A stretch of DNA of 64,000 bases, from the NCBI GenBank assembly GCA_936440205.1, contig OW387133.1, positions 641,001 through 705,000 on the forward strand. The letters run 5' to 3'. The DNA is from Lepidonotus clava. Lineage: Eukaryota > Annelida > Polychaeta > Phyllodocida > Polynoidae. Of this stretch, positions 11,956 to 23,200 are shown in pieces. Each line of letters opens with the position of its first letter. The first letter of the stretch is position 1. A program made the position numbers and the translations under genes. The notes beneath the pieces are model-generated. The model was not told the DNA's origin. It made no database searches and was given only the letters and a program-made list of their open reading frames with translations.

Positions 11956-12122
11956 TCAGTCCTTTGTCATGTCGGACCGGTCGACTTTAATAATCTCCTT
12001 ATCTCCGTAGTAGGAGTGGTGACCTCACAGTACAGATCGGGGGTGGGGGGGGGGGGGGGTCGTCTGAGGACTCACAGTTTGGCCAGTGTCCAGGCAGTAT
12101 CAAAGTTTCAGTTTTTGTCTGT

Positions 12123-15100
12123 TAATTTTTTTTTTTTTTTTTTTTATCAAATTTATTATCCTGAGACGATACAAATAGGCTATTAGCCTGTTTTCATTGT
12201 CACCTCAGCATCCGCTGATTTGAAATGTTAAATAATTGAGCAGTAACAAATACAGACATATATAGATAATACCCAACAGTTTTCCCTACCCAAGAGAAAA
12301 ATTATTAAATTTGGGAACATTATTTGACTGAGTCAGTTATATACAAAACAGGTATAAGTATAACATAATGAATGTACATTTAATCAAGTTGAATAGCAGG
12401 GATAGAGCTAAGGACATAGTAGGTATACTCTACAAAGTAGGTAGTAACATATCCTTTTTAGACAAATTCTTAAATTTACTTTCTGATACCTCTGAACGAT
12501 AAGCTATAGATAGGCTGTTCCAACATCTAGCTCCTTGATATAGTACACTTCGCTCAAAAGAGGCATTATTAGATACTATTTGTTTGAAAACCGTTCCATC
12601 ATAGTTCCTCAAATTTCTAGGTGGTGGTTGTATATACAAGGGGTTTGCTTTCCGTTTGAAACAAAAGTTTTTTAAATGACAAATGTATCTATCCCTTAAA
12701 AAGGGGACACTAGCCTCATTATGAAGATTCCATACATTATATCTGGAATCCTTTTCCAGTACCAGTCTAATGGCTCTGTTCTGTAATTTTTGTAATTTGT
12801 CTAATGTACTTTTATTCACGTTTATGAGAAAGATATTTCCATAATCAAAATATGGTAGTATTTTACTCTTAAAGAGAGCCATAGACTGGTGGATATTCAA
12901 GAATCTTTTAACCTTACTCAATAAATATATTTTGTGTGAGACCAATCTGATACATTCTGCGGCATGCATTTCAAAATTCAGTTTGCAGTCCAATATAATA
13001 CCCAAATAGGTGAAATGTGATACATATGACAATGATGAACCATGTAAGATTATAGGGTGATGATTTGATTTCTTTAACATATTTTTAGTTCCAAACAACA
13101 TAAGTTTTGTTTTCTTCAAGTTAATAGTGAGCTGGTTTTTTGAGAACCAATTACATAACCGATCAAGGTCCTTTGAGACATTATAGTGAGCCACTTCTTC
13201 AGATTTATTTGTAGCATAAATGACCGTATCATCAGCATATAATCTTGTCTGACAACAAGATAGGCACTTATACATGTCATTAATATAAAGTAGAAATAAA
13301 GTAGGTCCTAATATGGAGCCTTGTGGGACGCCACATTTGATATTGAGTGTACCTGAGAGATGACCATTGGCCAGACATTTCTGATTTCTATTCGACAGAT
13401 AACTGGTTAACCACTTGACAATACCAATATTAAAGCCAAAATTATGTAATTTTTGTTTTAGAATCTTGTGTGAAACGGTATCGAAGGCCTTTTTCAGATC
13501 TATGAAGGCAGCTACGGAATAAGATTTGGAGTTAATTCCCGATAGAATATCGTCAGTAAAATCAGCAACAGTACTTATAGTTGATCTATTTTTCCTAAAC
13601 CCATTTTGTAAATTGGAAATTAAGGAGTTATTTTCCAAATATCTTGATACCCTAGTTTGAACAATCCTTTCAATTAGTTTACCTGGTAGAGGTAACAGAG
13701 AGATGGGCCTCAAGTTATTAACATCAGTTGAGTCACCTGATTTCTGTAATGGAATCACTGTAGCAGTTTTCCATTGGTTTGGAAAAATACATTTCCTAAA
13801 TGAGCAATTAAACATATGTGTCAGCTGAGGTATCAACACCAGAAACGCATCTTTTAATATATTTGATGATAGGTTATCAATGGCTGATGATTTATATACC
13901 TCAATATTTGTTATAAGATTGAGAATCTCAGGTTCCTCGACCCTTATTTCCTCAAGTGAGCAGTTACTGTTATGAGTCAGGTCATTGACCCATGTGTCAG
14001 AAAAGGTGGCAGCCAAATTAGGACCTATTTCGGTAAAATATTTATTGATGAACGTGGCAGTTTCTTTGTTGGGAACAGGAATATTATTTTCTTTATCAAT
14101 TAGATTGATATTTCCATCCTTTTTATTTGAGGTAATATAATTGAGCTTCTCCCAGAATTTCTTAGGAGAGACATTTTCATTAATCAAATAGTCTTGGACA
14201 AAGGCTGATTTGGCTCTACGTATCATATTCTTAACATCATTCCGCAACCTTTTAGCCAAGACTATATCCTCAGGCAATTTAGACAACTTTGCCTTTTTCC
14301 AGGCAACATCCTTGTCGTAAATTGCCTCCAATATCTCATTCGACAACCATGGCTCATGCTTATTTTTGACTCGCCTTCCTCTCAATGGACACATGTTATT
14401 GATAATTTGTAAAATTCTAGTCAGAATTATATCCCAACAGCTTTCAGGGTCATCCATGAGAAAAAATTGAATCCAATCTAAGCCAACCAAAGAATTCTGG
14501 AAGAAGAGTTTATCATAATTCCTGTAAGATCTACCAATGAATTCTGAGTAATCATATTTAATTTGTTTTTTCTTTTTGGAGAGGTAGATCAAATCATGAT
14601 CACTGAGCATGATATCAATGACCCCCGCTTGCGAGATATTGTCACAATTTGAATAAGCAAGATCAATACAATTGTTACCACGTGTTGGAGAACTAATAAA
14701 TTGCTTAAAATTTGTCATAGTTTCAAAAGTTTTTAAATGTTTCATAGGGTCAGATTTCTTATCAAGATAGTTGATATTGAAATCACCCAGAATAAATACG
14801 TCCAGATTGTCATTTGAAGCAATATCATTGGTAGTATCAGTCAGCTTTTCAATAAAAGATTTTATGTTACCAGATGGTGGTCGATAGATAATACCAATAG
14901 CCATATTTTTGGCATGTGTATTTGTGATATATAACCACATTACTTCTAGATAATTTGAGCTGACATTGAATTGGCTTAGTTTAGTGGTAGAAACATTAAT
15001 ACTACTTTTAACATATGCTCCTATACCGCCACCCTTTTTTGGAGACCGATTGGGGGTATCTGACCAGTTTCTATCTTGACGATATAACTGAAAACCTGGA

Positions 15101-15330
15101 ACTTCTAATAGACATTCCGGAAAATCATCTTTTAACCATGATTCACTAAATGTGAAAACATCAAAATTATATTTTGTAATATAAATTTTGAATAGATCCA
15201 ACTTATTGCAAATACTTTGCACATTCAAATGTGCGATATGTTGTCCCCTGCTATGGGTTGGAGGTGCTACATTAGCATTAACCATAACATTGTGAGTAGC
15301 AATCAATTTGTATTCCTATAGAACTCAGTA
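12123..15330 (-). mobile_element. Near full-length LINE with poly(A) tail
   Basis: Non-LTR retrotransposon inserted on the minus strand. Its 3' end is a run of about 20 A (T run at about 12127-12145 on the plus strand), preceded by roughly 280 bp of 3' UTR. One large uninterrupted frame fills 12430-15285. No separate ORF1 is seen, so the copy is either 5'-truncated just before the endonuclease or belongs to a single-frame family. I could not find a convincing target-site duplication. The 5' limit is approximate. Reverse-transcriptase style suggests the Jockey/CR1 superfamily; the clade is uncertain. Confidence 0.85.
12430..15285 (-). CDS. LINE ORF2: APE-type endonuclease plus reverse transcriptase
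   Basis: Open frame of 951 codons from ATG at 15283-15285 (a few more codons are open upstream). The endonuclease domain begins HLNVQSICNKLD (about residue 20) and keeps GDFN (about 167) and SDH (about 228). Reverse transcriptase motifs follow in order: NNLRPISLL (about 523), FIDLKKAFDTVSH (about 594), GVPQGSILGP (about 652) and the catalytic YADD (about 683). The C-terminal domain includes SHFTYLGI and an LQKLQNRAIRLV helix typical of Jockey/CR1-like proteins. No break is visible, so the insertion is young or recently active. Confidence 0.92.
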   Translation of the reverse strand: MVNANVAPPTHSRGQHIAHLNVQSICNKLDLFKIYITKYNFDVFTFSESWLKDDFPECLLEVPGFQLYRQDRNWSDTPNRSPKKGGGIGAYVKSSINVSTTKLSQFNVSSNYLEVMWLYITNTHAKNMAIGIIYRPPSGNIKSFIEKLTDTTNDIASNDNLDVFILGDFNINYLDKKSDPMKHLKTFETMTNFKQFISSPTRGNNCIDLAYSNCDNISQAGVIDIMLSDHDLIYLSKKKKQIKYDYSEFIGRSYRNYDKLFFQNSLVGLDWIQFFLMDDPESCWDIILTRILQIINNMCPLRGRRVKNKHEPWLSNEILEAIYDKDVAWKKAKLSKLPEDIVLAKRLRNDVKNMIRRAKSAFVQDYLINENVSPKKFWEKLNYITSNKKDGNINLIDKENNIPVPNKETATFINKYFTEIGPNLAATFSDTWVNDLTHNSNCSLEEIRVEEPEILNLITNIEVYKSSAIDNLSSNILKDAFLVLIPQLTHMFNCSFRKCIFPNQWKTATVIPLQKSGDSTDVNNLRPISLLPLPGKLIERIVQTRVSRYLENNSLISNLQNGFRKNRSTISTVADFTDDILSGINSKSYSVAAFIDLKKAFDTVSHKILKQKLHNFGFNIGIVKWLTSYLSNRNQKCLANGHLSGTLNIKCGVPQGSILGPTLFLLYINDMYKCLSCCQTRLYADDTVIYATNKSEEVAHYNVSKDLDRLCNWFSKNQLTINLKKTKLMLFGTKNMLKKSNHHPIILHGSSLSYVSHFTYLGIILDCKLNFEMHAAECIRLVSHKIYLLSKVKRFLNIHQSMALFKSKILPYFDYGNIFLINVNKSTLDKLQKLQNRAIRLVLEKDSRYNVWNLHNEASVPFLRDRYICHLKNFCFKRKANPLYIQPPPRNLRNYDGTVFKQIVSNNASFERSVLYQGARCWNSLSIAYRSEVSESKFKNLSKKDMLLPTL

Positions 15331-15445
15331 AACGCTCCCAATATAAACCCAATACCCTTTGGAAAATAGGTGCCAAAATGCAGTTACTGCTAGCCTCCAT
15401 AGCCTAATACTTTGAAAATTACCATACTGATAGTAACATAAAGGC

Positions 15446-15652
15446 GCATCCCCATGGAGCAATTAGTTGCTGACGATTAGTTGTAATTCATTGACACACC
15501 TTCGACGTATTACAGCTAGTCATCCGCAAAATATCGGAAATGTCCAATTTTTCAGCTACGATTAGTGTGTCTAATCGCCCGCCAATACAGCACCAGGGGT
15601 CTTCAGCTTTGCTGTTGACGATTAGTTGCAAGTAATTGCCTCGTGGGGATCC
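15446..15652. mobile_element. MITE with about 27-bp terminal inverted repeats
   Basis: The left end GCATCCCCATGGAGCAATTA and the right end, read on the other strand, GGATCCCCACGAGGCAATTA are imperfect inverted repeats. Both continue into an ACTAATCGTCA / TGACGATTAG motif. It is 207 bp with no coding capacity. The target duplication is unclear. Confidence 0.5.
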
Positions 15653-16029
15653 AGTATAAGTACTTCAAAATGAACTGAATTTTGATATCATAAGGTTCTT
15701 CAGTTTCTTTCTCATTCCTTAGTGGCATCATTGAATTAGTTTGGTAATATTGAATGTATTTGGTAAATGTATTCCTCCTATGGCTGGGCAACAAGAAACA
15801 GCTCATTTCCTTGTGCTTTTGGTTTGGACTTGTGTGATGTATGCGTTTAGGTTTGATTCTAATTATTATATTTAGAGTCAGGTTGTATATAGGAACAGAG
15901 ATTACATCATTTATAGATTAAATAATTTCACGGATATTTGTGGTTTTGTAAAATGTTACAAAACCAAAACAGAAACACAGATAAAATATGGCAGGATGAC
16001 TTTCTAGTTTTTGAGTGGTTTCTAGCTTC

Positions 16030-16256
16030 CCAGGTCTACCCAAAGTGGGGTAAAGTGTGGTCCAGTTGATAGTGTGTGTGACTTCTGGGCGGCGGGCTTG
16101 GGTTAGATTCCACGGGCTGTTCATTGGACCACCTTCCCTTCCCACTGTTCTCAACTACAGAGATTTGATCACAGAACTTTGTACAAGTCAGAAACATGAG
16201 CTGGTCCAGATATAGCTGAAACACTGCTGAGTGGACCTTAAACTACACCAATACCT
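16030..16256 (+). repeat. tRNA-like SINE family C, full copy
   Basis: The head GTGGTCCAGTTGATAGTGTG with GGGTTAGATTCCAC (B-box-like) 40 bp later is followed by a body containing CAGAGATTTGATCACAGAAC and CAGATATAGCTGAAACACTG. A 5'-truncated copy of the body lies at 22225-22315 in a receptor intron. Confidence 0.55.
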
Positions 16257-16307
16257 GGTCTACCCCTCCCCAGTGTCTAGTTGGTCCAGCTCCCACCAGG
16301 GGTCTCT

Positions 16308-16340
16308 GTGGTCCCGGGGCGCCCCCTGGGGTCGGTAAAA
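16308..16340 (-). promoter_or_regulatory. Single CTCF-like motif
   Basis: GGGGCGCCCCCTGGGGTC reads on the minus strand as ACCCCAGGGGGCGCC, one position off the CTCF core. It lies 0.7 kb upstream of the first zinc-finger exon, in the orientation opposite to the 36-kb array. Confidence 0.35.
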
Positions 16341-16424
16341 GGAGGCACATTAGACAGGGCCCTACCTGCAGCCTCCCCTGCTGGGGGACGGCCGAACTAC
16401 ACAAGGCTTTTTATGTGATTTTAC

Positions 16425-16545
16425 AACTCTTCAATTCTGTTTTTCTGTTTTTTTTCTTTTCTGTTTTTCAATTTCTGAGTGACTATTAGTGGGCAATCTC
16501 GGTCAGACGTGTGTAATGCTGACTTAAGAAAGAACCTCTTGCGTT
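16425..16545. repeat. Dispersed repeat shared with 8850-8985
   Basis: Second copy of the TTACAACTCTT ... CGGTCAGACGTGTGTAATGC element, in the same orientation as the first. Confidence 0.55.
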
Positions 16546-16776
16546 GGCATAAATGTCCCTAATGTGGTTAATGTAGATCAACTTCAGTTATGAGGACATT
16601 TGACGGATTAATCTCGAAGATTATCACTTTTAAAACCCTTTTAAAACCAGTTACATGCCATATTGGTACAATGTAGAGTTCAAGATTTCAGAGCAGGTTA
16701 GAGTAGGACTATAAGAAACTAAGTATTAACTAAGACAAAGACTAACACGGGCTAACTTTGACAAGTTTTCTGCACG

Positions 16777-17064
16777 TCCTCTCTGTTTCGGGCTTGGCAA
16801 TGAATCCGTCTTCAGTCACCGGTCACAATGTTTGGTTTAGGGTTAGAAGATATAAGAAATGAGATGAACACTAAAAACAAAGATGTAAAGATTCTAACCT
16901 ATTTTTCCTTTTCCCCCCAGGTTTATAGGGTTGGACTATGAGGTTGCAATGAATCCGATGCCGGTCATCAAGTCGGTCACAATGTTAGGTTTAGGGTTAG
17001 ACACTCAGTAACTAAAACAAAGACTAAAAGAGACTAACCATGACCTATTTTCCTTATGTTCCAG
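16777..17064 (+). pseudogene. Two decayed tandem copies of the 5' part of the first zinc-finger exon
   Basis: The sequence around the receptor start (TGAGGTGGCGATGAATCC, followed by a GGTCAC repeat) recurs at about 16921-16990 and, more decayed, at about 16788-16850. The middle copy still has a polypyrimidine tract and CAG at 16918-16920, and the distance from it to the real exon is 144 bp. Its frame is closed by a TAG four codons in, and none of the copies reaches the zinc finger. I read these as failed tandem duplications of intron end plus exon start. Confidence 0.7.
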
Positions 17065-17222
17065 GTTTAGGGTTGGACTATGAGGTGGCGATGAATCCGT
17101 CTCCGGTCACCGAGTCCGTCACGATGGCGATGACGGGGAAGCCGAAGGGCCCGCTGTGTAAGGTCTGCGGGGACGAGGCGTCCGGCTTCCACTACGGGGT
17201 CGACTCCTGCGAGGGATGCAAG
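17065..17222 (+). CDS. Receptor exon with first zinc finger
   Basis: Holds the likely start (ATG 17091) and the first zinc finger: CKVC, 13 residues, then CEGC, with P-box EGCKG completed by the next exon. It ends after the CEGCK lysine codon, the classic intron position between the fingers of nuclear receptors. The acceptor is TTCCAG at 17059-17064 and the donor GTGAGG at 17223. Nine in-frame codons precede the ATG. Two decayed copies of the 5' part of this exon lie just upstream. Confidence 0.92.
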
Positions 17223-20200
17223 GTGAGGACTTTCTATTAAATACCTTTGATAGAAGCATTACTTACATGAAGAAAGATACATGAAAATGTAATCCAATAA
17301 ACACACACTTAATAAAGGATGATTTCTTGAATGTAGAGTTCCTAATCTCTTCAAATGTTGGCTGATTCTACTCTTAAAATACGCCGATTTTATAGCTGAA
17401 TAGTTGGCTGACTGTGTAAAAATCGCTCAGTGGGTATGGGGCTTTAGTTTTTAAAATGACCCTATCAAGTATCTGCAAAGCCTTGCATTTTCCAAATCTG
17501 CTGGTACCTTGATAGATTACGTTAAACAAAAAAGCTGGGATGTCTGTTTGTGTCTACAAGGTGGCTAACTATCCATGAGACGACCTCCTTTAGCGTTATG
17601 TAGCGTTATTTGTGAGGTAAAAATGCTGTGTAACAGATCACGTGATGCGGGAACCATGGAAACAGGTGGACGCCATATTTTGTCGGTTATTTGGGAGTAG
17701 AAAAGGAGGGAAAACGAGAAGGCCTTAAAATGGCAGGAAGGTACCGCCGCCTTAGTTTCGTATGCTTTAGTTTCGCACTCGGGTTTCTTTTTCCTTTCCC
17801 AGTATTCATTGCGGTCAGTGAAGAGATTGTTCCCGAGAGTTGGCGATTTGATGCGAACGCTTTACGCGTTTGTTCTTTGCGGGTGTTTTAAGCCTTTCCT
17901 TGTCAGTTTTTGACATTCTAACCGATCTGTCCCAGATTTTAGTCGCTGGTTTGTAAAGGAAACAAACAAAAAATTGTCTTTTTAAAAGTTGGCAACTTGA
18001 GAAGGTGATGGGGGCTGAAGAGGGGAGGGGAGGGGCTTGTTTTGTAGTGTGAAAGCACTTGCATACCTTGAAGAAAATAATAGTTCTCTTGAGTTTTAAT
18101 ATAAGTCTTAAACCTCTTTTGTCGTTTGCACTTATTTCAACTTCTGTCCAATTTATTTTTAAGCAGTAATGTATGTATATGTATATAAAGATATTAAAAT
18201 AGTAAAGATCATAATCCTGTTGGGAAAGATCTAAATAAAAGTAGGTATACTAATTCAAGAAGAACTAGATCTTTTGTTTAAGCCATTGACCTTTTACAGT
18301 CAAGACCTCCCTTGTCAAACCTCCCCTTTCTCATTGTCTTTCTTGGTCTAGTATTCTCTACTTGTACTATTCCTGGATGTATCTTCATTGATTTGCTCTA
18401 GACCTCAAACCTACATGGGGAAGTTAAAAATACAACTGTCCCCAGTCCCCTGTGATTTAACCTTGTATAAAAAGCCCCCAACGACACACACCGCCCCATT
18501 TCTCAGCCTCCATTGTTCCCGTTATGGCAGTTTGGGCCGCAGAGCCGGCCACACTGACCAACGTGCAGGCCCTTAATTGTTTCGCAGAACTAAGTAAAAT
18601 TCAGAAAGTTTAATCATAAATCCGCGCATATTTCTGGATTATTTTCACTTTTTTAAATAGATTTTAAGGCAGATTTTGCACGTTGTGTGACAAAATTCAC
18701 ACACATGTTCGAATTAGCGAACGAGTGCACTGCCCTGCGGACTTAATCATCTTAACCGTAGAGTTTTCTTAGGGGGTATCTTTATTAAGCTAAATGCATA
18801 CAAAGATAAAAGCTACAATTATCCAGACGTATCCCAGGAAGATTTTCTTGGCCAAGACCAGACAGTCTTAGGGTCTGGTGCCTTAGACACCTGCGACAGT
18901 CGATTTTAGTCCAGTCGTGCAGTGTGGCCGGGCCTTAAGAGTGCGACCGGAAACACGTGTTGGTTCCTAATGGCGCACGTAATGGCGGGTGGCCTGGAGG
19001 TCACATATCGCGGAGGTTAGGGAGCGGTGGTAATAGGGTTAGTTATGAACAATGAATCCTTGTTTCCTAAGGAGAGGTAAGGGGAGATGGGCAGCATTAT
19101 GTGGGGAGCATCACCAAGGTCACAGCAGATGGCATTGTCACCTCGGAAGGTGTTGTTACAGTGACCAACGCGACCTTGAGAAGCGTTGTTTCCCCAAAAG
19201 TCTCAGAAAGTCCGCTACACTATGGGGCTGGACCACTAAAATCGACAAGGCTTTAGATACATTTCTTAAATTTGACACGTGACATGGGGGCCTAACGACA
19301 TGACAGGATTAAACATAGTAATGTATAACATAGGCATTTCTCAAATTTGAAAGCGACATTGGGATAAATAAGGGACAAAGACATACAAAATTGGCGTTTC
19401 TAAAATTCGACATGCAACACGAGGACCCACTCGTCCAGAGCCCCTACATTGCACTGCAAAAGATTATTAAATGATATGACTGCGTTCTTTTACCACAGAT
19501 TCTAAAAGAACCCAAATGACCAACAATAACTATGTATTGTAACGAAAACCCAACATTTCAACAATAACCCAACTTTGCAGCAATAACCTAATGTTCCCTT
19601 GTTTTTGGTTTTAGGGGTTCTTCCGCCGGTGCATCACGCAGGGCATGACCCATCGCTGTTCTAACGACGAGAAGTGTGAGATCACTCCCTTCAGCCGCAA
19701 CAGTTGTCAGTACTGTCGACTTAAAAAGTGCTTTGCGGTCGGCATGTCCAGAGAAGGTGGGTAAAGAAGGTGTCAAAAAACGATAAAATTCTCATGAAGT
19801 GTGACATGACATGAGTATTCTAAAAATCTGCTTTTCGAGAGATTTTGAAGTTCCTTAAATAAATTTACATCCAATTGTATTCCCAAATATTCCATTGTAC
19901 AATAATCATACTGATTTTACATCTAAAACATGAATTTTCAATTTGAATAAAAAAATGAATAGCAAATTAATTTTTGAAACAAGAAACATACCTTGTCATT
20001 GCAATAAATCCTGTAAATTATAAATCAAAATAAGCTTGGAATTGACAAAAGTACCACGGAAACTCCCTTTTATGTTACACTTTATGTACATCTTCCACTT
20101 TTCCTTGACAGCCTCACGGTTGGGGCGGCGACCAAAGCGGTTAAAAGAGGCGACGGAGGCGACGTGTCAGTCCCGACCCCCGGTCTCGAACCCCTCCCGC

Positions 20201-23200
20201 ATTGCGCCGTACCCTCCCCAACAAACCGCCCACCCGGGGCTGACCCCCCAACAGATGAACCAGATGAGCATGGCCGAGCTGCAGAGACTGCTGCAGAGCA
20301 TCAATGGGGGGAATCACGGCAAGACGCCTGGGCCTCCGGGGGGCACCGGGGGGTTCCTACCCCCTCACATGGTGCAGCTAAAGGCGGAGCCCGGGACAGG
20401 GTTATCGCCCGAAGGAGGGGTTATGTGCAACCCGGCTAGCACAGACACTGAATCGGGGTACTCTAGTTACGGCGGCGACACGCCGTCTAGTGCCAAGAGC
20501 CACTCCCCCGTGGCCACCTCAAACACTAACTCCTCCTCCTCTACAAACTCATCGTTATCGTCATCGTCAAATGTGCCTGTCACCACAAGTGCTACTGTGA
20601 AAACGGAGCCGCTGCAACAAATGTGCGGTGGCGGCAACAATAGCCTTATTAACAATAACCTCCTGCCCCCCCATCCACACCACCCTCAGCACCCACAGTA
20701 TCTGCTGAACGGCCACGGCCACCCCGCCCACGTCCCGCACCCCCCACAGCCCCACCACACCCACCCCCACCACCAACACCCGCACCCCCAACTTCACAAC
20801 CAACAACAACAGAGACAACACCCGCCCGGTCTGGGCGACGGGGACCCCCACCAACTGGCCCAGCAGCAGTCGCCCCTAGCGCTGCACGCTCAGTTACCCC
20901 ACGGACACCCGCTGGCCCAGCAGCAACAGCTGCAGCAGCAGCAACAACAACAACAACAGTCCCACCTGTCGTCCCTCAGCCCCTCCTTACTCCCTCCCAG
21001 CGACCCGTCCCCACAGCGGGGCGGCCAGCCGTCACCCCTGTCTGCCGGTCACCACATGATGCCACCCCCGGCCACCTCGTCAGCGGCCTCGGCTGCGGCA
21101 CTGGCAACGGCGGTGGCCCATCTCACGGGGACGAGTAGTGGAAACATGCCACCACTAGCTGCCATGAGCAGCTCCGTCTCCAGTCTGTCCATGTCCGCGC
21201 CAGGTAGGTTATGACCTTAGGGGTCGCATTATAAAATTACAAACTTTACTTTTAACTACATCTTGAGTAGTTTTCATCAACAGTATATTGTTTTAATGTG
21301 ATTTGTTTCCCTTAAACAATTATCCAAAAGCCATATCTTATTTAGAATTTTCTGTTTGTAGATTATCTTTATAAAAGGTAATTTATAAATGCTAGTGGCT
21401 GTATAAATGTTTGTGGCTTCTATCAATACCTTTGCAGTTTGGTAACAAAAACTAAAGGTGAATGATTAGAAATATCATAAAGTCTATCATTTGTTAAAGT
21501 TGAATTGTAATTAATGTTTGAAAGGTAAAGGTTTATCAAAAGTTTTTGTTTCGAAGTTAGTTATGATTTTTTGCAAGTAGCAAGATTTTCCTGTCAAGGG
21601 CATATCATATAGCACACTATAAAAAAGTCCCGAATCCTTCCTGATCCTTTTCAAATCACAGTGAGATTCCTTAAAACAATTGGACTCAACTTCAACGTTG
21701 TACTAGAGTAAAGGATATCTTTTTAAAAAACAAAACTATTTTTTCGTTACTGCCTAATATTCAGAATAATTGTTCATTAGGCCCCTTTTCAGTCGCATCC
21801 AGCATAACCTAAAGCACGCGTTTCCTGTGTTCGCAGGTTCTCTCCAGCCGCAGCACCAGGCGATGATCGCCAACATGCCGACCATCAAGATGGAGCCATC
21901 CCCCGAGGGCGGGGCGCGGTCACCACCCGAGATCCGCATGACGGACCTCTCCCAGATTATGGTGGACGGGGAGGACCTCGAGCCAACACAGTACATCCAG
22001 CAGGCCATCGAGGAGGCCCGACAGGAGCCCGACGCAACGAGGCACAAACTGATTCACCAGGTAACGGCAATTAATCGGATATATGGTTCCTTAACCAAGG
22101 CTGATTCAACTGAGTCAACCGATTAATCAGTGTGAAAATTGGCCAGTTCTGCCAGAACATCAATTAGTTTTTGCACCAAATCATCTAACATGTACTTTTC
22201 AATACTGTATACTGACAACCACCACCACCACCATAGATTTGATCATTGAACTATGCAGTCAAAAACCAGAGTTGGTCCCAATATAGCTGAAAAATTGCTG
22301 AGTAGACTGTAAACTCCAACAACCATCATCATCTCTACGGATAATTATTTATTGTCAATGGAGAAAGCTAGCAAATGAAAGTGGTCATTGAAAGGTTATG
22401 TAATTGAAAAAAAAAGAAGCAGCCTAGAAAAGTCTGAATTTTTCTACAGATCCAATGAGATAGCACTGATACGAAATTTGCACAGTACTAACTACTGAGA
22501 AACCTAAGAATTGTACATAAAAAATTGGTTTTTGGCCATGAAAAATCATGAAAAAGAATTGTTGAAGTCTGGGAACCTGATATACTGTGGGAACCCTGAT
22601 TTACTGAACCGCTCATGTTTTACGACATACTCTTTGTCACAGGTGATTCACGACGTGGCCGATGCCCACATGGCTACGTGTAACTACACGTCGGACAAGG
22701 TGATGGCCGGAATGAAGCGCTACCAAGAAATCCAGGAGGCCCAGAAAAGAGGGGTAAGGAGGGTTTCATTTGTATTCATAGTAGTTTATAGATTGTAAAA
22801 TTTCATTAAATGCCATATTTATGTTTTCATAAAGGTTTACTATCAACATGATATTTTTGGGAAGAACATTATATGATGCATGTTTTCACCTTTTCAACAA
22901 AGGATTGGAAATATTTACAAAGAAAATGGAACTGGTTAAAAATAAACTACTTAAAAAAAAAAAGATTTAATTAGTGGAAATGCACTTGCTTTCCTATAGA
23001 TATTTTGTTGTCCACACAATGTTTACTTACAGTAGGCTCAATGAGCAGTTTCTGAAAAGAACATGTATTTTGATATTAAACTTTCCATAATAAGGGTTCA
23101 GGATGAAAACAGATTTTTATAATACATTAATCATGGCTCATTTCGTACGAATAACTTTTGGATACTGAACTTTGGATATTTCGAACAAAAAAATTCAAAA

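Larger units (their letters stand above)
17223..19614 (+). other. First receptor intron; possible internal promoter and MITE remains
   Basis: 2.4-kb intron between the two zinc-finger exons. It contains a MITE arm at 17337-17445 related to the 2656-3172 element, a CpG-bearing patch at 17576-17900 with CACGTG (17640) and GCCATATTTTG (YY1-like), and a possible MITE at about 18541-18938. An open stretch from ATG 17729 encodes about 53 residues with a hydrophobic run but has no family resemblance and no clear donor, so it is not called as a gene. Confidence 0.5.

Noticed and set aside
17691-17891. Small gene encoding a hydrophobic peptide
   Set aside because: No family resemblance, no splice context, and located inside a receptor intron.
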